DNA from: Thunnus maccoyii
Lineage: Eukaryota > Chordata > Actinopteri > Scombriformes > Scombridae
Direction: 5' to 3'
Length of the DNA stretch: 64,000 nt
Assembly (NCBI RefSeq): GCF_910596095.1
Contig: NC_056546.1
Span: 16,082,425 to 16,146,424, forward strand
Shown here: positions 11,431-23,842 of the stretch, piece after piece
Numbering within the stretch: the stretch's first letter is position 1
How the letters are laid out: each line of letters starts with the position of its first letter
Made by a program: the position numbers and the translations under genes
The notes under the pieces: generated by a model
Databases searched by the model: none
What the model was told of the DNA's origin: nothing
What the model saw: the letters and a program-made list of their open reading frames with translations, nothing else

Positions 11431-14400
11431 CGCTCAATGTTAAAAGGTACACATATAAATCAAAATAACATCATGTTTTTTTTAACACTTTAGGAAAATC
11501 ACCAGTTGCCAAAATCAGATTTAAGGCCAAAAAAAGCATATACATACATCTGATTATTATCTCATGTTCTTATAATGTCTGGACCAGATATTTAATTCAT
11601 GAAACAATGAGTATTTTCAGTCTTTTCATCATAGTACAGTCAGTAATTTTTTTTTTTGTTCAAGTGCCATGTTGTGGGGTCACAACCAGGCTTTCCTTTG
11701 TTTTTAGGGTTGGTGTGAGAACCACTGTGTCATCAAATAACTGCTGGTAGAGATTAACCTCAGCTTGCCCTAAACAAACCCAGGGTTGAGAGTAATAGTA
11801 AGTCACTCCATGACAGAGCATGAATCAAGCACAATGACAAATGTTTAGTCATAGTTTAGACTTGTGGTGTGAATTTACTGCAGTTTATTCTTTTGGTTTA
11901 TGTGAGCAGATTGAGGAACTTTTGTGGCATAAATGAGGAAGAAATGATCCTGTTACTTAATGTACCAACCATCACAGCTAACTGCACTCTGTAGATAAGA
12001 AAACTGGGAATGACACTGACAATGGCAAACAGTGACAAACCATCAGATTGCAAGACATGATTTTGCAGATTGTGTAGGGATCAATAGAGGTATAATGAGG
12101 CAAGAATAGAGGAGAGATTAAACATACCAGTTATCCACAGGGCAGACATGCTGGTTGTACAGGGCCATGGCGTACCTATACAAAAGAGAGCAAGTGTGAT
12201 TAGCCAAAAGAAATTGCATCTATTTTGCTATAGTGTGAGCTTATTTTATGAGTTGTCATTCAGCCAATGCTTTCAGCCAAATGACCCAGTCACCAAAATT
12301 ACAAGCCACAATCAGTGGGGAGTGCACTGTCAGAGCCATAGCCTATGTAATATCACATATCCCATAACATACAATAAAAGAGACAGACAGCAACAGTGAG
12401 GGGGCATAATATCAGGGGTAAGTTTATTTCCTCAACAGAACAAAGTAAAACAAATATAATTTGTTTTGTAAAAGGGGATATGCATGCAATTACATTATTT
12501 CCTATTGGTAGTGTGGTTAAATCCATATGTACAGTGTTAGTTTCATGTTAGGCTGCCTGCTTCAACTCACCTACATCACTGTCTTGTAGGTTTCATTTAC
12601 TAAAATCCTGTCAGTCTGACCTGCGCCTGTTTATTCAACCTGTAGGGTCAGGTGACCAGATATTTGACCATCTCTTATCACAAAAAGGTTTAAGTTTCTT
12701 CTTTGTGTCAGTCAAATTGGTATGACATTTACTGAAATCCAATAGTGCTGTTGATTCGGTCAGGTCACTGAACCAGCCACATCTACAGGGAAGTCAATGA
12801 CTGAAGGATCATTAGATAGAAACTATATTCTGCAAGATCAAGACCCATATTGTACTTCAGATGAAGACTTTGTTACCTTTTGTCCAGTTAACATGATATA
12901 AATTGTTATGCATGTCTTTCATTTGTGTTTAATGTCCAAACACTAGCTGTAAAATGTGTTTGTGACCGAGAGGAATTTGTTAAATTCAAACCAGTCATGG
13001 GTAAGGGTGCACATTTGCGTTACATTAACTTTTATTATGTCTGATGCTGTGGCCGTGATTATCAATTGTCCACAAACACTTGTCTCTAAAAGTGTGGTAT
13101 AAAAATCAATCACAGTTTTTATAACCAAACATCTTTCAACTAATAGACAATTTACAGAATTAAATGAAGTTGCACTGAGAGGTCAAATTTGTCTCTCTAC
13201 CATGAGTGAGTTTTTTATTCTTTCCTGAGAGATGTTGAAATACTAGGATCTTGGGGCTGAGGTTGACCATTTCCCCACCAGCAACACGTACAAGCTCAAC
13301 TGTCAAAACTATGTCGAAACACGCCCAGGATATATGGAGCAGCAGATGCAAACGAGGCAAACATGTTTGGTCGTACTGCTAAATATGAAGAGCAGAAGAA
13401 AAAATCATCAGTAAGCGCTCTGTGGTGTTATTATGTCAAACTTTTCAGTGTGGAAAATAAACTCTAGTTATGTTTGCAGATGATCATTTTTAGCCATATT
13501 TCCTGATGGACATGACAGGAGGGCAAAAGGGAGCATGAGAAGGAAAAAGAACTGTCATATTATCCTCTCGTTATTCGCGCACACACGCAGCACAGACTGA
13601 TCAAAAAACTATTTTCAACTCAGAGAAAAAGATGTGAAGACAGACAGAAAGAGACAGAGAGAGTCAGACACAGAGACTGCTTGTCCTGATTTGTGAGAGC
13701 AGTTGTACAGTAGTTCAGGAAGAGGTTAAGTACTAATTAACAATGTTTTCAGGGTCGATAGTCACAAACCAGAAGGACAGAGACAAATCACAAAGTCACT
13801 TACACACACACCTGCTACCCAGAAGACACTACAAAGCAGAGACACATGTGAACACACCCATACACGCTTCCTGGAAATATTCACTAGAGGAAAAGATATT
13901 TTATTCATGACAAAGAAACTGGTGTCATTATGTCAATTATGTCCACATATCTGTTGCCAAATCTGAGAATTTAAAGCTGAATATCCTTTAATATCTTCCC
14001 TAAGGCTGATGTTAAATCTCAGAAGAAAAACATTGACACAAACACAAACACAGAGACAAGTCACTACCAATATCTATGAGGTTATCGTAACCAGTAATAA
14101 GGAAGTAACCACTTAATCATCTTTCATCACAGACTCCGTTTACTGACTCATAAAGCTGCACACTTGCAGACACTCTGTACAAAAGCCTACCGGTTTTACC
14201 TCTTCATACAGTGACGTCACACTCACTCACAGACTCTCCCTCTCTCACCTTTCCAACACGCAGCCCTGCCCGACTTTGAAGTAAGTTAACGAGCGGAGCG
14301 GAATTTCCCTACCGTCACAACGGTGAAAACCTGTCGAGAGACAACGATATGGACTGTCTATAACCCCTGATGTGTGCGTGAAGAACATACACACATACAC

Positions 14401-17400
14401 CGCTGCAACACCCGTATGTTCAACTTTATGGAAATAAACAAACCCTCCTATCACAAGAGATTCTCTGATCGTAATCATTTCCATAGTGTACCAACCCATA
14501 ACCAGTTCACTGTGGTCCTCACACGCACATTCGCCCGCTGGTTTGAAGGAGGGTTAAAAAAGGCCACGTCAGACAACACACACTGACCCACTCAAATCAG
14601 TTGTAAATGCGGGTTTATTCCTTCATGCGTAAACTACACTCTAAGTCTCTATTGTTTATTAAATTTATAGATGCTTGCCATCAGTCAAAGCTTATGTTTA
14701 GTATTCAACTTTGTGGTGTCATACAGTTTCATCTGTTTGTATTGTGTTGTACAATAAGAGAGATTTACCACCTAATCCAACACACAAAGGGTCAAATTAA
14801 ACAACAGCTTATCTCTCCAGTTTATTTAAGCCAATCCAAGAGCACTAAATGCTGCTAAAAAAAAATCAACATTATGCAGTATTTATTTGTGGCTTCACAA
14901 GACTCACATGTGAGCAAACAGAAGGCAGAACTAATTATTTTTCATTATTTTTGCAACTAGTTTCTCCCATTTTTAGTACTTGTTATTGGTATTAACTGGC
15001 TCAGTTATGGCACAATTCGGTCGGCTGGATGTGGTTTGGCATTGGACTATGTGAATCACCATGTGAAAGTCATGCAAGCCAGATGGCAGACTTGTTGTGT
15101 GTAAAGAGCACTGGTCTTGCATAATGCAGCGAGGAAACTCACTGGTGTGGGTGAAATATGGCTGTCAGGTAGGAGGCTGCCAGAGACTCTGGCTCCTAGG
15201 CCTTTAACCACTGCCTGTACAATGTCACCATCGAGACAGAAAAGGAGGCTATTAACAAATGTTGAGGATTACCAATGGATTTCATTAGAAAAAATATAGG
15301 AAAACTATCGGCAGCTGGAATTTTTCCATGACTTTTGGGGCCCATTTCGCAGCTTTGGCCAGCTCTTGAAACTAAAATAGCAGCAGTATGTCTCTGGGAC
15401 ATCTCTAAATAAAGTAGTCTCTCTTAACTCTATGTGGAACTAAACCAGAGGCTGACTAATAATAGGTTTGTTTACATAATTAGGCCTCTATCACCGCTCA
15501 GTTGTGGTTGTAAATTATAACTGCATGCCTGGGAGCAACATATAGGTGGGACAGAGCATGTTTTTTATTTAGGATTGAATAAGGAACATGGAAAAATCTG
15601 GTATGTACAGGGAACATTTCCAAAAGCTGTGCAAAAATAACATGAGAAACCACAGGAAAGGGTGTGATGCATAAGCTATGAATGAATTTTGATAGTAGAG
15701 GCTTGACTCCAATCAGCTGCTGCTCTGGCTAGTTGATGTAGCCCCTAAAAACTCCTTTTAAACAAAAATGCTTAAAAACATTCTCAAACCTAAAAAAGCA
15801 AGATGTACTATTTACAGGTATAACTGAGCCAAATTACACTACACTGCTCTCATAAAAGGTTAGCAGAAGGATTTAAACCACCTCTTGGGTGGGCACAAGC
15901 CTGAGCCTCCCTCCGGCTTCACACAGACCTTCATACTCTGGGTCGGGGCACCGAATGCTGTGTGAAGGTTTGCTTCTCCATTACCCCCTTCCAGTATTTA
16001 ACTTACTCCCACTAAGTCACCCACGGTGAAAGAGGGAGTTACGCAACATGTCACATCCTTTGACATTCCACTAGTCGGGGAAAAAGACCCTTGACTGCTC
16101 TTAGAAACAAGGCGCCCTTGTCAAGGTAATAGGAAGGAAACGGGTTTAAAAAGGATTGACAGCAGCATTTGGCAACTTACCTCAGCTTTCTACCTCAGAA
16201 ACACAAGCCAAAGCAAGAGAGAAATGTGCAACGCTGGCGCTAATTTTCACCTGCATCCTCTCCAACTCTGTATAGGTCTGTGGCAACATTAAACCGCTCA
16301 GTCCCTTCTTTCCTGCAAAGCCCTGCACACCTGAATACACACTCCTGGGAGGACTGTGAAACAGCCATTTTCACAAACACTTACTAGTGTACAAGGCTTC
16401 AGCTTTGGCATCTGAATAGCCTGCTTACTTCCAATACAACTCATCATAAATGTAGCACATAGCCTAGATAAAAACTACAACAATATGGAATTGGGCCGCC
16501 TGTCTCTCTCCCCTTGAGGGTTTGCATTCCTCCTCCAAGAGTAATAAAAGAGCAAACAGGAGAGCTGTCAGCGCAGACATAACCAGAAGGTACTCACTAC
16601 TTTCTCTCTTGCACATCTGCTCAGATACTGTAATTAAGATATACTGCGCACCTGCACGTCTCACTTTTAAGAGAGGGGTGATAATCCCAGATCCTTCCTG
16701 GAGAGAGCTAATCCACATGCAATCGCCATGGCTCCCAGGAATTCAGGGTAAACATGCAGCATTATTCTCCTGGAGGCAGGAGAGACTCGATATAAAAAAA
16801 GGTTCAATATAAACAACAGATTTAGGATTTCTTGGAATATGGCCCGAGTATCACTTTAAATGTATTAATAGATGGTTGTCATGCACATTTTGCAAATGAT
16901 CTCGAACACACGCCTGTTTATCTGTGGTAGTTTGGGGATGAATGACATTAGGGAAAATATACCATTGAAATATTTATGGTTTTTGTTATGTACACTGCAA
17001 TACTCAGTAAGAAAGAAAAAAATGGTAGATTCAAAGAAGATATAAATGCAAAAATCCAGATGAAAAGCTCCTGAGAATGACTGTGACTGGTCATTTATCT
17101 TGCAGGCAGATCATATATGTGAAAAACATAACTAAATGTTTCTATTAAGCAGTAAAATTATTCATACAGTATGCCATATTTGGCCCAGTTGGCTTTATTA
17201 CATTGTATACTTGTAATGTAATATTTTGCATGAATATATTGTGATTTTGATGCAGAGATCAAATATTGTTCAGCCCTGTTTAGCATTTATTCTATTTGGG
17301 AATACACACAAGTGTTTCTATTGAGAAAAAGATTGCAACAGATCATAAATATGCTGCAGGCACGGTGTTTTATTTGTGCCTGGTTGCATTTATAATAAAC

Positions 17401-17726
17401 TGTGTGAATAGCAGAATAAGTGTCTCATGAAATTTTGTGGTTAACAATGTGGAAATTACACATTCGCATGGAAGTGAGTGTTAGTTTCACTTCCGTCGAC
17501 AGGTTATTTCATTGGCAGGAATGTATTTACTTACTATGTATCATCCTTGACATGAAATAGCACTTGCAGACAATTTTACAAAACATTTCAGTTATGTGTA
17601 TTGAATATGTGGATTTTTACCATTTTATTTACTGCCAAAGAAAGGTAAAGGTAACACTTACACAACCCATATCCCAGTGATGGTCAGAGCTGGGAGGCTA
17701 ACAGGTAGGATCATCCAGAGAGACAT
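9631..17726 (-). CDS. tmem150a: Transmembrane protein 150A-like, 5' part (4 coding exons)
   Basis: TMEM150 proteins are multipass membrane proteins of the FRAG1/DRAM superfamily; mammalian TMEM150A acts at the plasma membrane with the PI4-kinase IIIalpha complex (family knowledge). Coding exons on the minus strand are 17662-17726 (starts MSLWMILPVSLPALTIT), 12128-12175 (YAMALYNQHVCPVDNW), 11286-11372 (YNQSCEEELY, then TLCCTLDNVPLI) and 9631-9698 (KCGTLPPESCFFSLIC). All have GT donors and AG acceptors with consistent phases. Together they give about 89 residues: the first membrane segment (about residues 4-25) and a cysteine-rich extracellular loop with an N-Q-S glycosylation site. CCTLDNVPLI and KCG-PPESC are signature motifs matching TMEM150A rather than B or C. 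The family length is about 270 aa, so roughly two thirds are missing. Remaining exons are expected left of the window. Which teleost paralogue this is cannot be told. Confidence 0.82.
9699..11285 (-). other. tmem150a intron 4 (between coding exons 3 and 4)
   Basis: Intron between the exon at 11286-11372 and the exon at 9631-9698. It contains the large CA/GT repeat and, around 10361-10450, a degenerate repeat-tail-like stretch ending AATAAACTTTTATT on the plus strand. No other coding segment is seen. Confidence 0.6.
10942..11091. repeat. Compound (CA)n / CAGACA microsatellite
   Basis: About 150 bp of CA dinucleotides with interspersed CAGACA units. On the tmem150a transcript this is a GU-rich tract, starting 194 nt downstream of the donor of the 87-bp exon. 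Reading frames across it are repeat artefacts. Confidence 0.95.
11398..11429. repeat. (CA)n microsatellite next to a splice acceptor
   Basis: About 16 CA units. On the minus-strand transcript it is a GU tract about 25 nt upstream of the acceptor of the exon at 11286-11372. Confidence 0.95.
14211..14220. promoter_or_regulatory. Palindromic cAMP-response element (CRE)
   Basis: GTGACGTCAC contains the full CREB/ATF palindrome TGACGTCA. About 70 bp later the plus strand has a donor-like GAAGTAAGT in a CpG-containing segment (14.2-14.4 kb). This could mark an alternative or antisense promoter inside the tmem150a intron. No transcript evidence is available. Confidence 0.4.
15917..15967. other. Short imperfect hairpin
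   Basis: CTTCACACAG (15917-15926) is the exact reverse complement of CTGTGTGAAG (15958-15967), with a 31-nt GC-richer loop. The arm is shorter than in a typical pre-miRNA. No further pairing was established. Confidence 0.35.
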
Positions 17727-18385
17727 CTTCTGGCACCTCGAACACCCCCTTTCTTCTTTTTCCTCTTCGGCCAGCCGAGCAATATCTGCTCAAGTAGTAC
17801 TAACATTTAACTGAGTGTGACTGACATCTGCATTGCCACCAAGTGATTCATTTTCTTTCGGTGAAGATGAGGAATGGTAGATGGGACACTGGCAGGACAA
17901 ATGTGTCCTTTTTTTTAGCTGGTGATGAATAGGAGGAGAAAAGGGAAGTGAGCTGAGTCAGAATGTGTTTATTAATTATCTTAATGGTGTTTATCGAGCC
18001 TTGCCAGTCTGAGTTATCAGTGTCTGACTCCGTGTAGTCTGTGTTAGATGATGCTGATTTAATATGCACAATGCCTGACAAGGACTCCTTTAAAGCTGAC
18101 ACATATCCCCGAGGGACATTTCATATTCCTGATGAATTATCTGGTCATTATTCTTAATTAAACAGGGAAAACCATAACTTACTGGTTTCACCAGTTGATT
18201 TAATAAGGTTGATAGTTTGCCTTGATAATCATTGCTATATCACAGGTAGCACATGTTAATTTACATTTTCATTGACAACTCATATAACATTACATCTCTT
18301 CTCTTGGCACAGACTAACTGCTGCTCACCTTCACGTTTCTAGCTAGCAACAACGGCGAACATCAAAAGAAATCTCTACTACTCAC

Positions 18386-18720
18386 CATCAGTTTTTTGCG
18401 AGGTTTTTTGTGGTAACTTTGTGTCCCCCAAACCTCTTTTATCCCCCAAAAACTCTTCCACACAGGACTCGGAGGACGCGGGGTAGTCTCTGTCTTTAAA
18501 TCAATTCGTATTTGTTTCTTTCCCGGTCACGTAAAATCCCGTTAGCCGTTTTCTTCTGGAGTAAGAGCGGGGGGGAGGCTCGCTCTCGTGCGGTCGGTCT
18601 CGCTGCATCGCCGGCAGCCACGAGACACTCCAGTGTATCCAGCTGTTTGACTCCGCCCCCCACCCCCCCAAGAAAAAAAACCTGTGACGCTAGTGTACGT
18701 TGCATTTCGTTTTAGTTGCG
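18386..18720 (-). promoter_or_regulatory. tmem150a: CpG-rich promoter and non-coding first exon of the tmem150a-like gene
   Basis: A local GC- and CpG-rich block contains a GC-box (CTCCGCCCCCCACCCCC on the plus strand). On the minus strand it ends at a strong donor, CTGATG|GTGAGT, at 18386/18385. The start-codon exon at 17726 lies about 650 bp downstream in the same direction. This fits a 5'UTR exon and promoter. The transcription start is not defined. Confidence 0.55.
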
Positions 18721-18895
18721 CACCGACTAGGCGGGTTCGGCGGTGTCAACAGCAGAATGAAGTTTCAACGAGTTTTATTAATAAATAAATAATTTATGGT
18801 TTCAAACATACATATGTTAATCAGTTTTGCCAATGTCAGACACTGACAAAAAGTAAACCCACACCATAGGTGTTTCCTTGCAACGCAACTAAACT

Positions 18896-19028
18896 TAAAC
18901 GGTATATATTTCCATATATATCTATATCTACACCTATCTATATATCTACCTGTCTATCTATCTAGACAGATAGACAGATAGATACAGTTTAAGTTATATC
19001 AACTAATATATGCTGTATATACCGTTTA
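18896..19028. repeat. AT-rich fold-back repeat around a TCTA/AGAT palindrome
   Basis: TAAACGGTATATA at 18896-18908 is exactly inverted at 19016-19028. Between the arms, tracts of TATC/TCTG and AGAT/CAGA meet near the centre (about 18950-18985), so most of the 133 bp could fold on itself. Confidence 0.6.
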
Positions 19029-19030
19029 TA

Positions 19031-19074
19031 TAATAATAATAATAAGAAGAAGAAGAAGAAGAGGAGGAGGAGGA
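19031..19074. repeat. Compound (TAA)(GAA)(GGA) simple repeat
   Basis: AATAAT, AAGAAG and GAGGAGG tracts in succession, directly abutting the dispersed repeat to the right. Confidence 0.9.
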
Positions 19075-19650
19075 ATTTTATTTGTATAACATTTTTCAAA
19101 CCAGGAGCACAAAGTGTTTTTCATAGACAGCATTAAAAAGAAACAATCACAAATATAAAAACACAATAACAGCAAAATACAAGCACACAATTAAAAGACT
19201 GTATATAAAAAAGAAATTTACAAATAAATCATCCAAATGGTTGAAACAAGTGAAACTATTGCAATAAACTTAAAATCAGCACAGCAGAGCTGTATTATGT
19301 AAACAAATGAGACTAGTTATCAGGCGACAAGGCAAGTCTGTAGAAATGTGTATTAAGACAGGATTTAAAAGCAGAAACAGTGTCAGTGGACTGAACGCTA
19401 ACTGGAAGACTGCTCCAAAGCTGAAGTGCCAGATCACCCTTTGACCTTAACCTGGACTCTGGAGCAGCTAGCGGGCCTGACCCAGCACATCAAAGAGGCC
19501 TTTTTGGACAGTAAAGAGTTAAGAGTTCACTGATGTACTATTTACTGGCCACGTAAAGTCTTGTAAGTCATGACTAAGATTTTAAAATTGATTCTAAATT
19601 AAATTGGTAACCAGTGCAAAGATGCTAAACTTGGGGTGATGTGAGGAGAG
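19075..19650 (+). mobile_element. Teleost dispersed non-coding repeat
   Basis: It begins AATTTTATTTGTATAACA. It later contains AAGACAGGATTTAAAAGC, CTGGACTCTGGAGCAGCTAG, AGAGTTCACTGATGTA, TTGATTCTAAATTAAATTGG and CTTGGGGTGATGTGA. I recognise this ordered set of words as one of the most frequent dispersed repeats of teleost genomes. The class (retroelement 3' end or DNA-element derivative) is uncertain. Confidence 0.65.
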
Positions 19651-20761
19651 CATATATGTTTGTATACTGTTTTAATCATTTTTGCCTGATCTGAAAATAC
19701 TTCCGGTGTGCTTCATACAAATAACCAAGCGCTTCTATTTTTTTGGTGGCCTTCTTCTCCCAGTCGATCATGATGGATCACTCTCTCCTCTCACACTGAA
19801 GTCAGATGACTCCGCCAGTAAACAAGTACCTCTGTAGTGAAATTTGAAACCACGTCTGTGCACACTGGAGAGCTGAATGTGTGTGATGTTAAGAAAACAT
19901 CAGTTCGTTCAATAAAACGTGTTTCTGTTGCCACCTGGAGGTGTCACTTATTAATGTCTCTCTATACGTGTATCCCCCTGTGAGCACTGGAAATAACCTT
20001 TGTATATGCCTAATGTCTGGTAATGAATAAGTTATACCTTCATTGTAACTTAAATGTAATCGTAAACAAAAACAAAGACACTGTTTTAACACAAAATACC
20101 AGTATAATTTCTTTCAAATCACTCAATCTACTATTCAAACTTTTAACAGGTCGTTTACATTTTTCACTTCAAGCAAACAAACTCAAAACCTTTGAGAAGG
20201 GTCCAGTATTTGATGTTTGTTTGGAAAGGTCTGGGTTTTTCTTTCCTGCCTTTCAACATTTGGCCCATTAATGGAGCCGAGTATGAAAAATGGTTCCAGC
20301 CCTAGTACTGTTGAGCCACTGTCCACATAATGTGTGTATAATGGGATCAGAGACAGCTGTATCGATCAAATCCATATTTTAAGTGCTATAAATCAGTAAC
20401 ATCTTGAGGGCTTCACAAACTCTGATTTAATTTGACACACAGTGTTTACAATAAATTATCACTAATGTAAATATAATTGAGCATAACATGTTTACCATAA
20501 TAGAGTAAAAAGACATCAACATAATAATTAATTATTGCATTTTTCCTTAACTGACTGACTTTTTTCCATCATATTCAGACTAGATTGCCCCAAAACAACA
20601 GTCAGCAAAGAACAGATCAATGGGATTTCTAAAACCACTTGTAAAATAGTCATATATATGGAAAAAAAACATTTAAGACAACAAGTAATAATCAAATTCC
20701 ACAGCAATGTTGAGAATATTGATTAAATGGGATCCTATTTACTAGGCCTATGTCAACTCTC
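19651..20761. other. Intergenic sequence and presumed 3' flank of the TRIM gene
   Basis: Lies downstream of the TRIM stop codon on the minus strand, so the proximal part should be its 3'UTR. I did not identify a convincing minus-strand AATAAA. The rest shows no recognisable feature. Confidence 0.4.
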
Positions 20762-23700
20762 CTACAGTCTTATACTAGTGCCATACCCCCACACACTGAA
20801 TGCAGGGTAGAGAGGCTCTGTAAACGTGGTGTGGACTCTGTGCAGAAGATGCATGCCATCAGAAACGCTGTAAAATGCAAGTGTCCCTGCTGCATGATCC
20901 AGGTACACGCCGATGCGAGATGACCTTGGAGCTGGTATGTCTTTGCTTTTGTTGTTGTGCACAAAAGAAAATTTGGACTCCGAGCAGTAGAGGCTCCAGG
21001 ACTTGTCATTCCAACCCAGGCTGCACTCATTGCCGTTTCCTTTGCGACGGATGCCCCTGTAGGTAACGGCCACGTCTATCTCTGTTCCCCTCCAGTTCAC
21101 CTCCCAGTAACAACGAGTCTCAGTCACGCTCTCCCTGCACAACACCTGGAACCAAAACAGATGAAATGAGATTAGAAGCCCCAGTGTTGATTTATGCATA
21201 GTTAATAACAGCTGAGAGTCAAAATAACAACATCTGCAGATAAATTTCTTACAATTATATACAAATTTATCATGAAGAAAACCTTAAAGAATTAATTTCT
21301 TGAACAATTTCACAGGAGGGAACTTTAACAAACAGGTTCTCTGACAGTAAGCACTCTTTTTAATCTTAAATAAATGCACTCTTCATAACTGGATCATTCT
21401 GGCTTTCAGTCACAGCAATAGATAAATTTCCCTTTATTCCTCTTTTCGGACAAATTAAGATCTTGTCAGCCAGTAAGTAAGTGCTCACCTGCTGCCAGTG
21501 GTCAAATCTTTCTGGGTGATCAGGGTAACTCTTTGGATCATTCTTCATCGTAACTGTTCGATTACCCTCAGAAAGGTGGAGGTTGGGGTGGACGCTGTTG
21601 ACGTCCAGAATCAGCTGGGAGGCGTCTGAACAATGCAAGATGATATAATTATTAATCCTCTTTGTGCTGTTTTTTAAACTCAGTTTTCTAATTTTATGTT
21701 GTCATGTGTTTTCGTATTTGTCTCTTTCGAGATTAGATGTCTCTTTTTTACTACACAAGTTCAAATTTGTATTTTTTCTTCTGAGCATTATGAATGTCAC
21801 AGTTTAACATGTTTTCTTTTGCTTTCTCGTGTTGCACATAATGTTTTAGAAAAGAGAACAATATCCCACTAAAACCTTTCCATACAGCAGCTTAATGACT
21901 GCATTCCACCGGTTGGAGCAAAAACAGGAACACCTGTGTTTGTTTAAATTATCCTGAACTGTAAGTTTGCGGTCTTACGTTTCACCAAACCTGTTCTGCA
22001 AGTTGGTAGCGTATCTTATGCAAAACTAGTTTCAGTTGCTTCAACACAATGTGTGATCATCCCATTGTTAGGGATGGAGATGTTCCCACTCTAGGAGACC
22101 ATGACTAGCACTTTTTCAAATCTGGAGAGTACAAAACACATTTCAAAAGCTGGAATGTAAATGGGATTTGAAATAGCTGGCAAGTAGCCGTTGCCAGGTT
22201 GGTGCTAAAAGGTTTTACAATCAGTTCAAGGCAGGTTTCTGCTCTGTAAAGAGTAAGCTGATAACTCACATTTCATGAAATCTTCTCTTGTCTTTGGCTC
22301 TTCTGTTGTCCTTGGCTCTTCTCTCAAAATTGATTCTCTCCTTGTCTGTTTCTCAACCTCTTGTGTGATGTAGACTTCCTTTACTATGAAGAGAGGGACA
22401 AAAAACACATGACAGAGTAAGCCTCATGCAATCACTAAATACACAAGCACTCTAGAGAGGAAGCCCCTCTGCAGAGAGACATCAAACGCTACTTGAGATG
22501 AAGAGAAATTTGTCAACCTGCTGCTGAGATTTTGCTGATTTCTGTCTTGCTGACTTCCTCCACTTGTAATTTCAGTGCAGCAATGGCTCTCTTGGTAGCA
22601 TCAAAGGAGTAATAGGGAGCGACACTGACGTTGTTGAGGTCTTCATATCCTGAGGGGCCTGATAGAGACTGCCAGCTCTGTTAACGAAATAAGAAAGGGA
22701 AAGATAAAGATTAGAGGAAAAGACTAACCACAGGAATGTTTTCTCAGATATTGTAAGGCTGATACTTGCACATTTTAGACTGAGCCCTGCCTGAAATTGG
22801 TCTCTCTATTGTTTTTGTCATGGTACAGCTGTCAGGCTCACCTGGAGGAAATGTATGTGATCATCAGTGTGTGAGAGCTTCTCCAGGTTGGCGTGTCTCC
22901 TCCTCAGCAGAGTGATCTCTTCCTCCAAGCGGTCAAGCAGTATCTCGCTCCGTGTCACTGTGGTCTTCTCGTGTGTGGATATCATCTCCTTGACTTCATT
23001 GTACTTCCTCTGTAAGGAAAGCAGAAGCTCAGTGAAGATCCTCTCGTTCTCCTCCAGGACCGTTTGAGCTGAGTGCTGATGAGGTACAAAAGAAAGAGAA
23101 GAGAGAGAATTTGTTAAATATGAAAGTCTGACATGCTCACTTGCTTTTGTGGGCAGAATCACGGCAGCGTGACTTGTGTGAGACGACATTATACCTACTT
23201 TAACTGATTCCACAGCTTGTCGGAGATCCTGCCACTTTTTAACTCTCTGGTCAATCCTGTACTGAGATTTGTGCAGTGTGGTACCAAGCTGTTTCTGTGG
23301 AGGGAAGGACATTAAAGGAACCATCATTAGTGAATGATAACATAATCATGTTATCCCTGTACAATAAATAACCTTTCAAATCACCTGTTATTGTATTTGT
23401 TTTCACCAAAAATATAGATTGACAGATTGTTTTCACCACTCACTTGTTTCTCAGTCCTCTCGGTCCCAGCTGGAACGATGTCATGGTGTTTATGTTCGTC
23501 CATCATGCACAGAACACACACTGATGTCTGATCAGTGCGACAAAAAGCCTCCAGCAGCTTGTCATGCTGTGCACAGATCTTCTCTCTCATCTGACCAGTG
23601 GCTTTGACCAGTTTGTGCTTCATCAGGGCTGGGTAGTCATAGTGAGACTGGAGGTGTGTCTCGCAGTAAGATGACAGGCACACCAAGCATGACTTCTCAG

Positions 23701-23842
23701 CCTTCTGCCTCCTTGATGTGCAGAAGTCACACAGGACATCTCCGTTCTTGGCCTGGGTCCTGGACTGGCTACGACTGGTGGAGCGACGAGATTTCTCCAA
23801 GTTGGTGTACCTGTCTAAATCCAGAGTGCTGGGGTGGGACAT
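20762..23842 (-). CDS. RING-less TRIM family protein, TRIM16-like, complete (7 exons, about 507 aa)
   Basis: Exons on the minus strand are 23444-23842, 23199-23294, 22842-23075, 22518-22677, 22270-22383, 21489-21625 and 20762-21145. All splice sites are GT-AG and phases agree. Exons of 96 and 234 bp are the classic TRIM coiled-coil exons. Residues 36-68 form a B-box1 (LCDFCTSRRQKAEKSC) and about 87-123 a B-box2 (ICAQHDKLLEAFC). Coiled coil covers about 134-243. A charged 37-codon linker exon precedes PRY (335-380, LSEGNRTV) and SPRY (381-507, YWEVNW, SLGWNDKSW, RIGVYLDHAAG). Start at 23842 chosen because no RING exon is visible upstream. B-box1 similarity and RING loss point to TRIM16, whose members act in ubiquitination and stress or immune signalling through B-box dimers (family knowledge). 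Teleosts have many such paralogues, so orthology is open. Confidence 0.85.

Larger units (their letters stand above)
12176..17661 (-). other. tmem150a intron, 5.5 kb
   Basis: Joins the start-codon exon to the exon at 12128-12175. It holds a CpG-containing segment with a CRE palindrome near 14.2 kb and a short hairpin near 15.9 kb, both listed separately. Otherwise AT-rich sequence with no coding segment I recognise. Confidence 0.65.
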
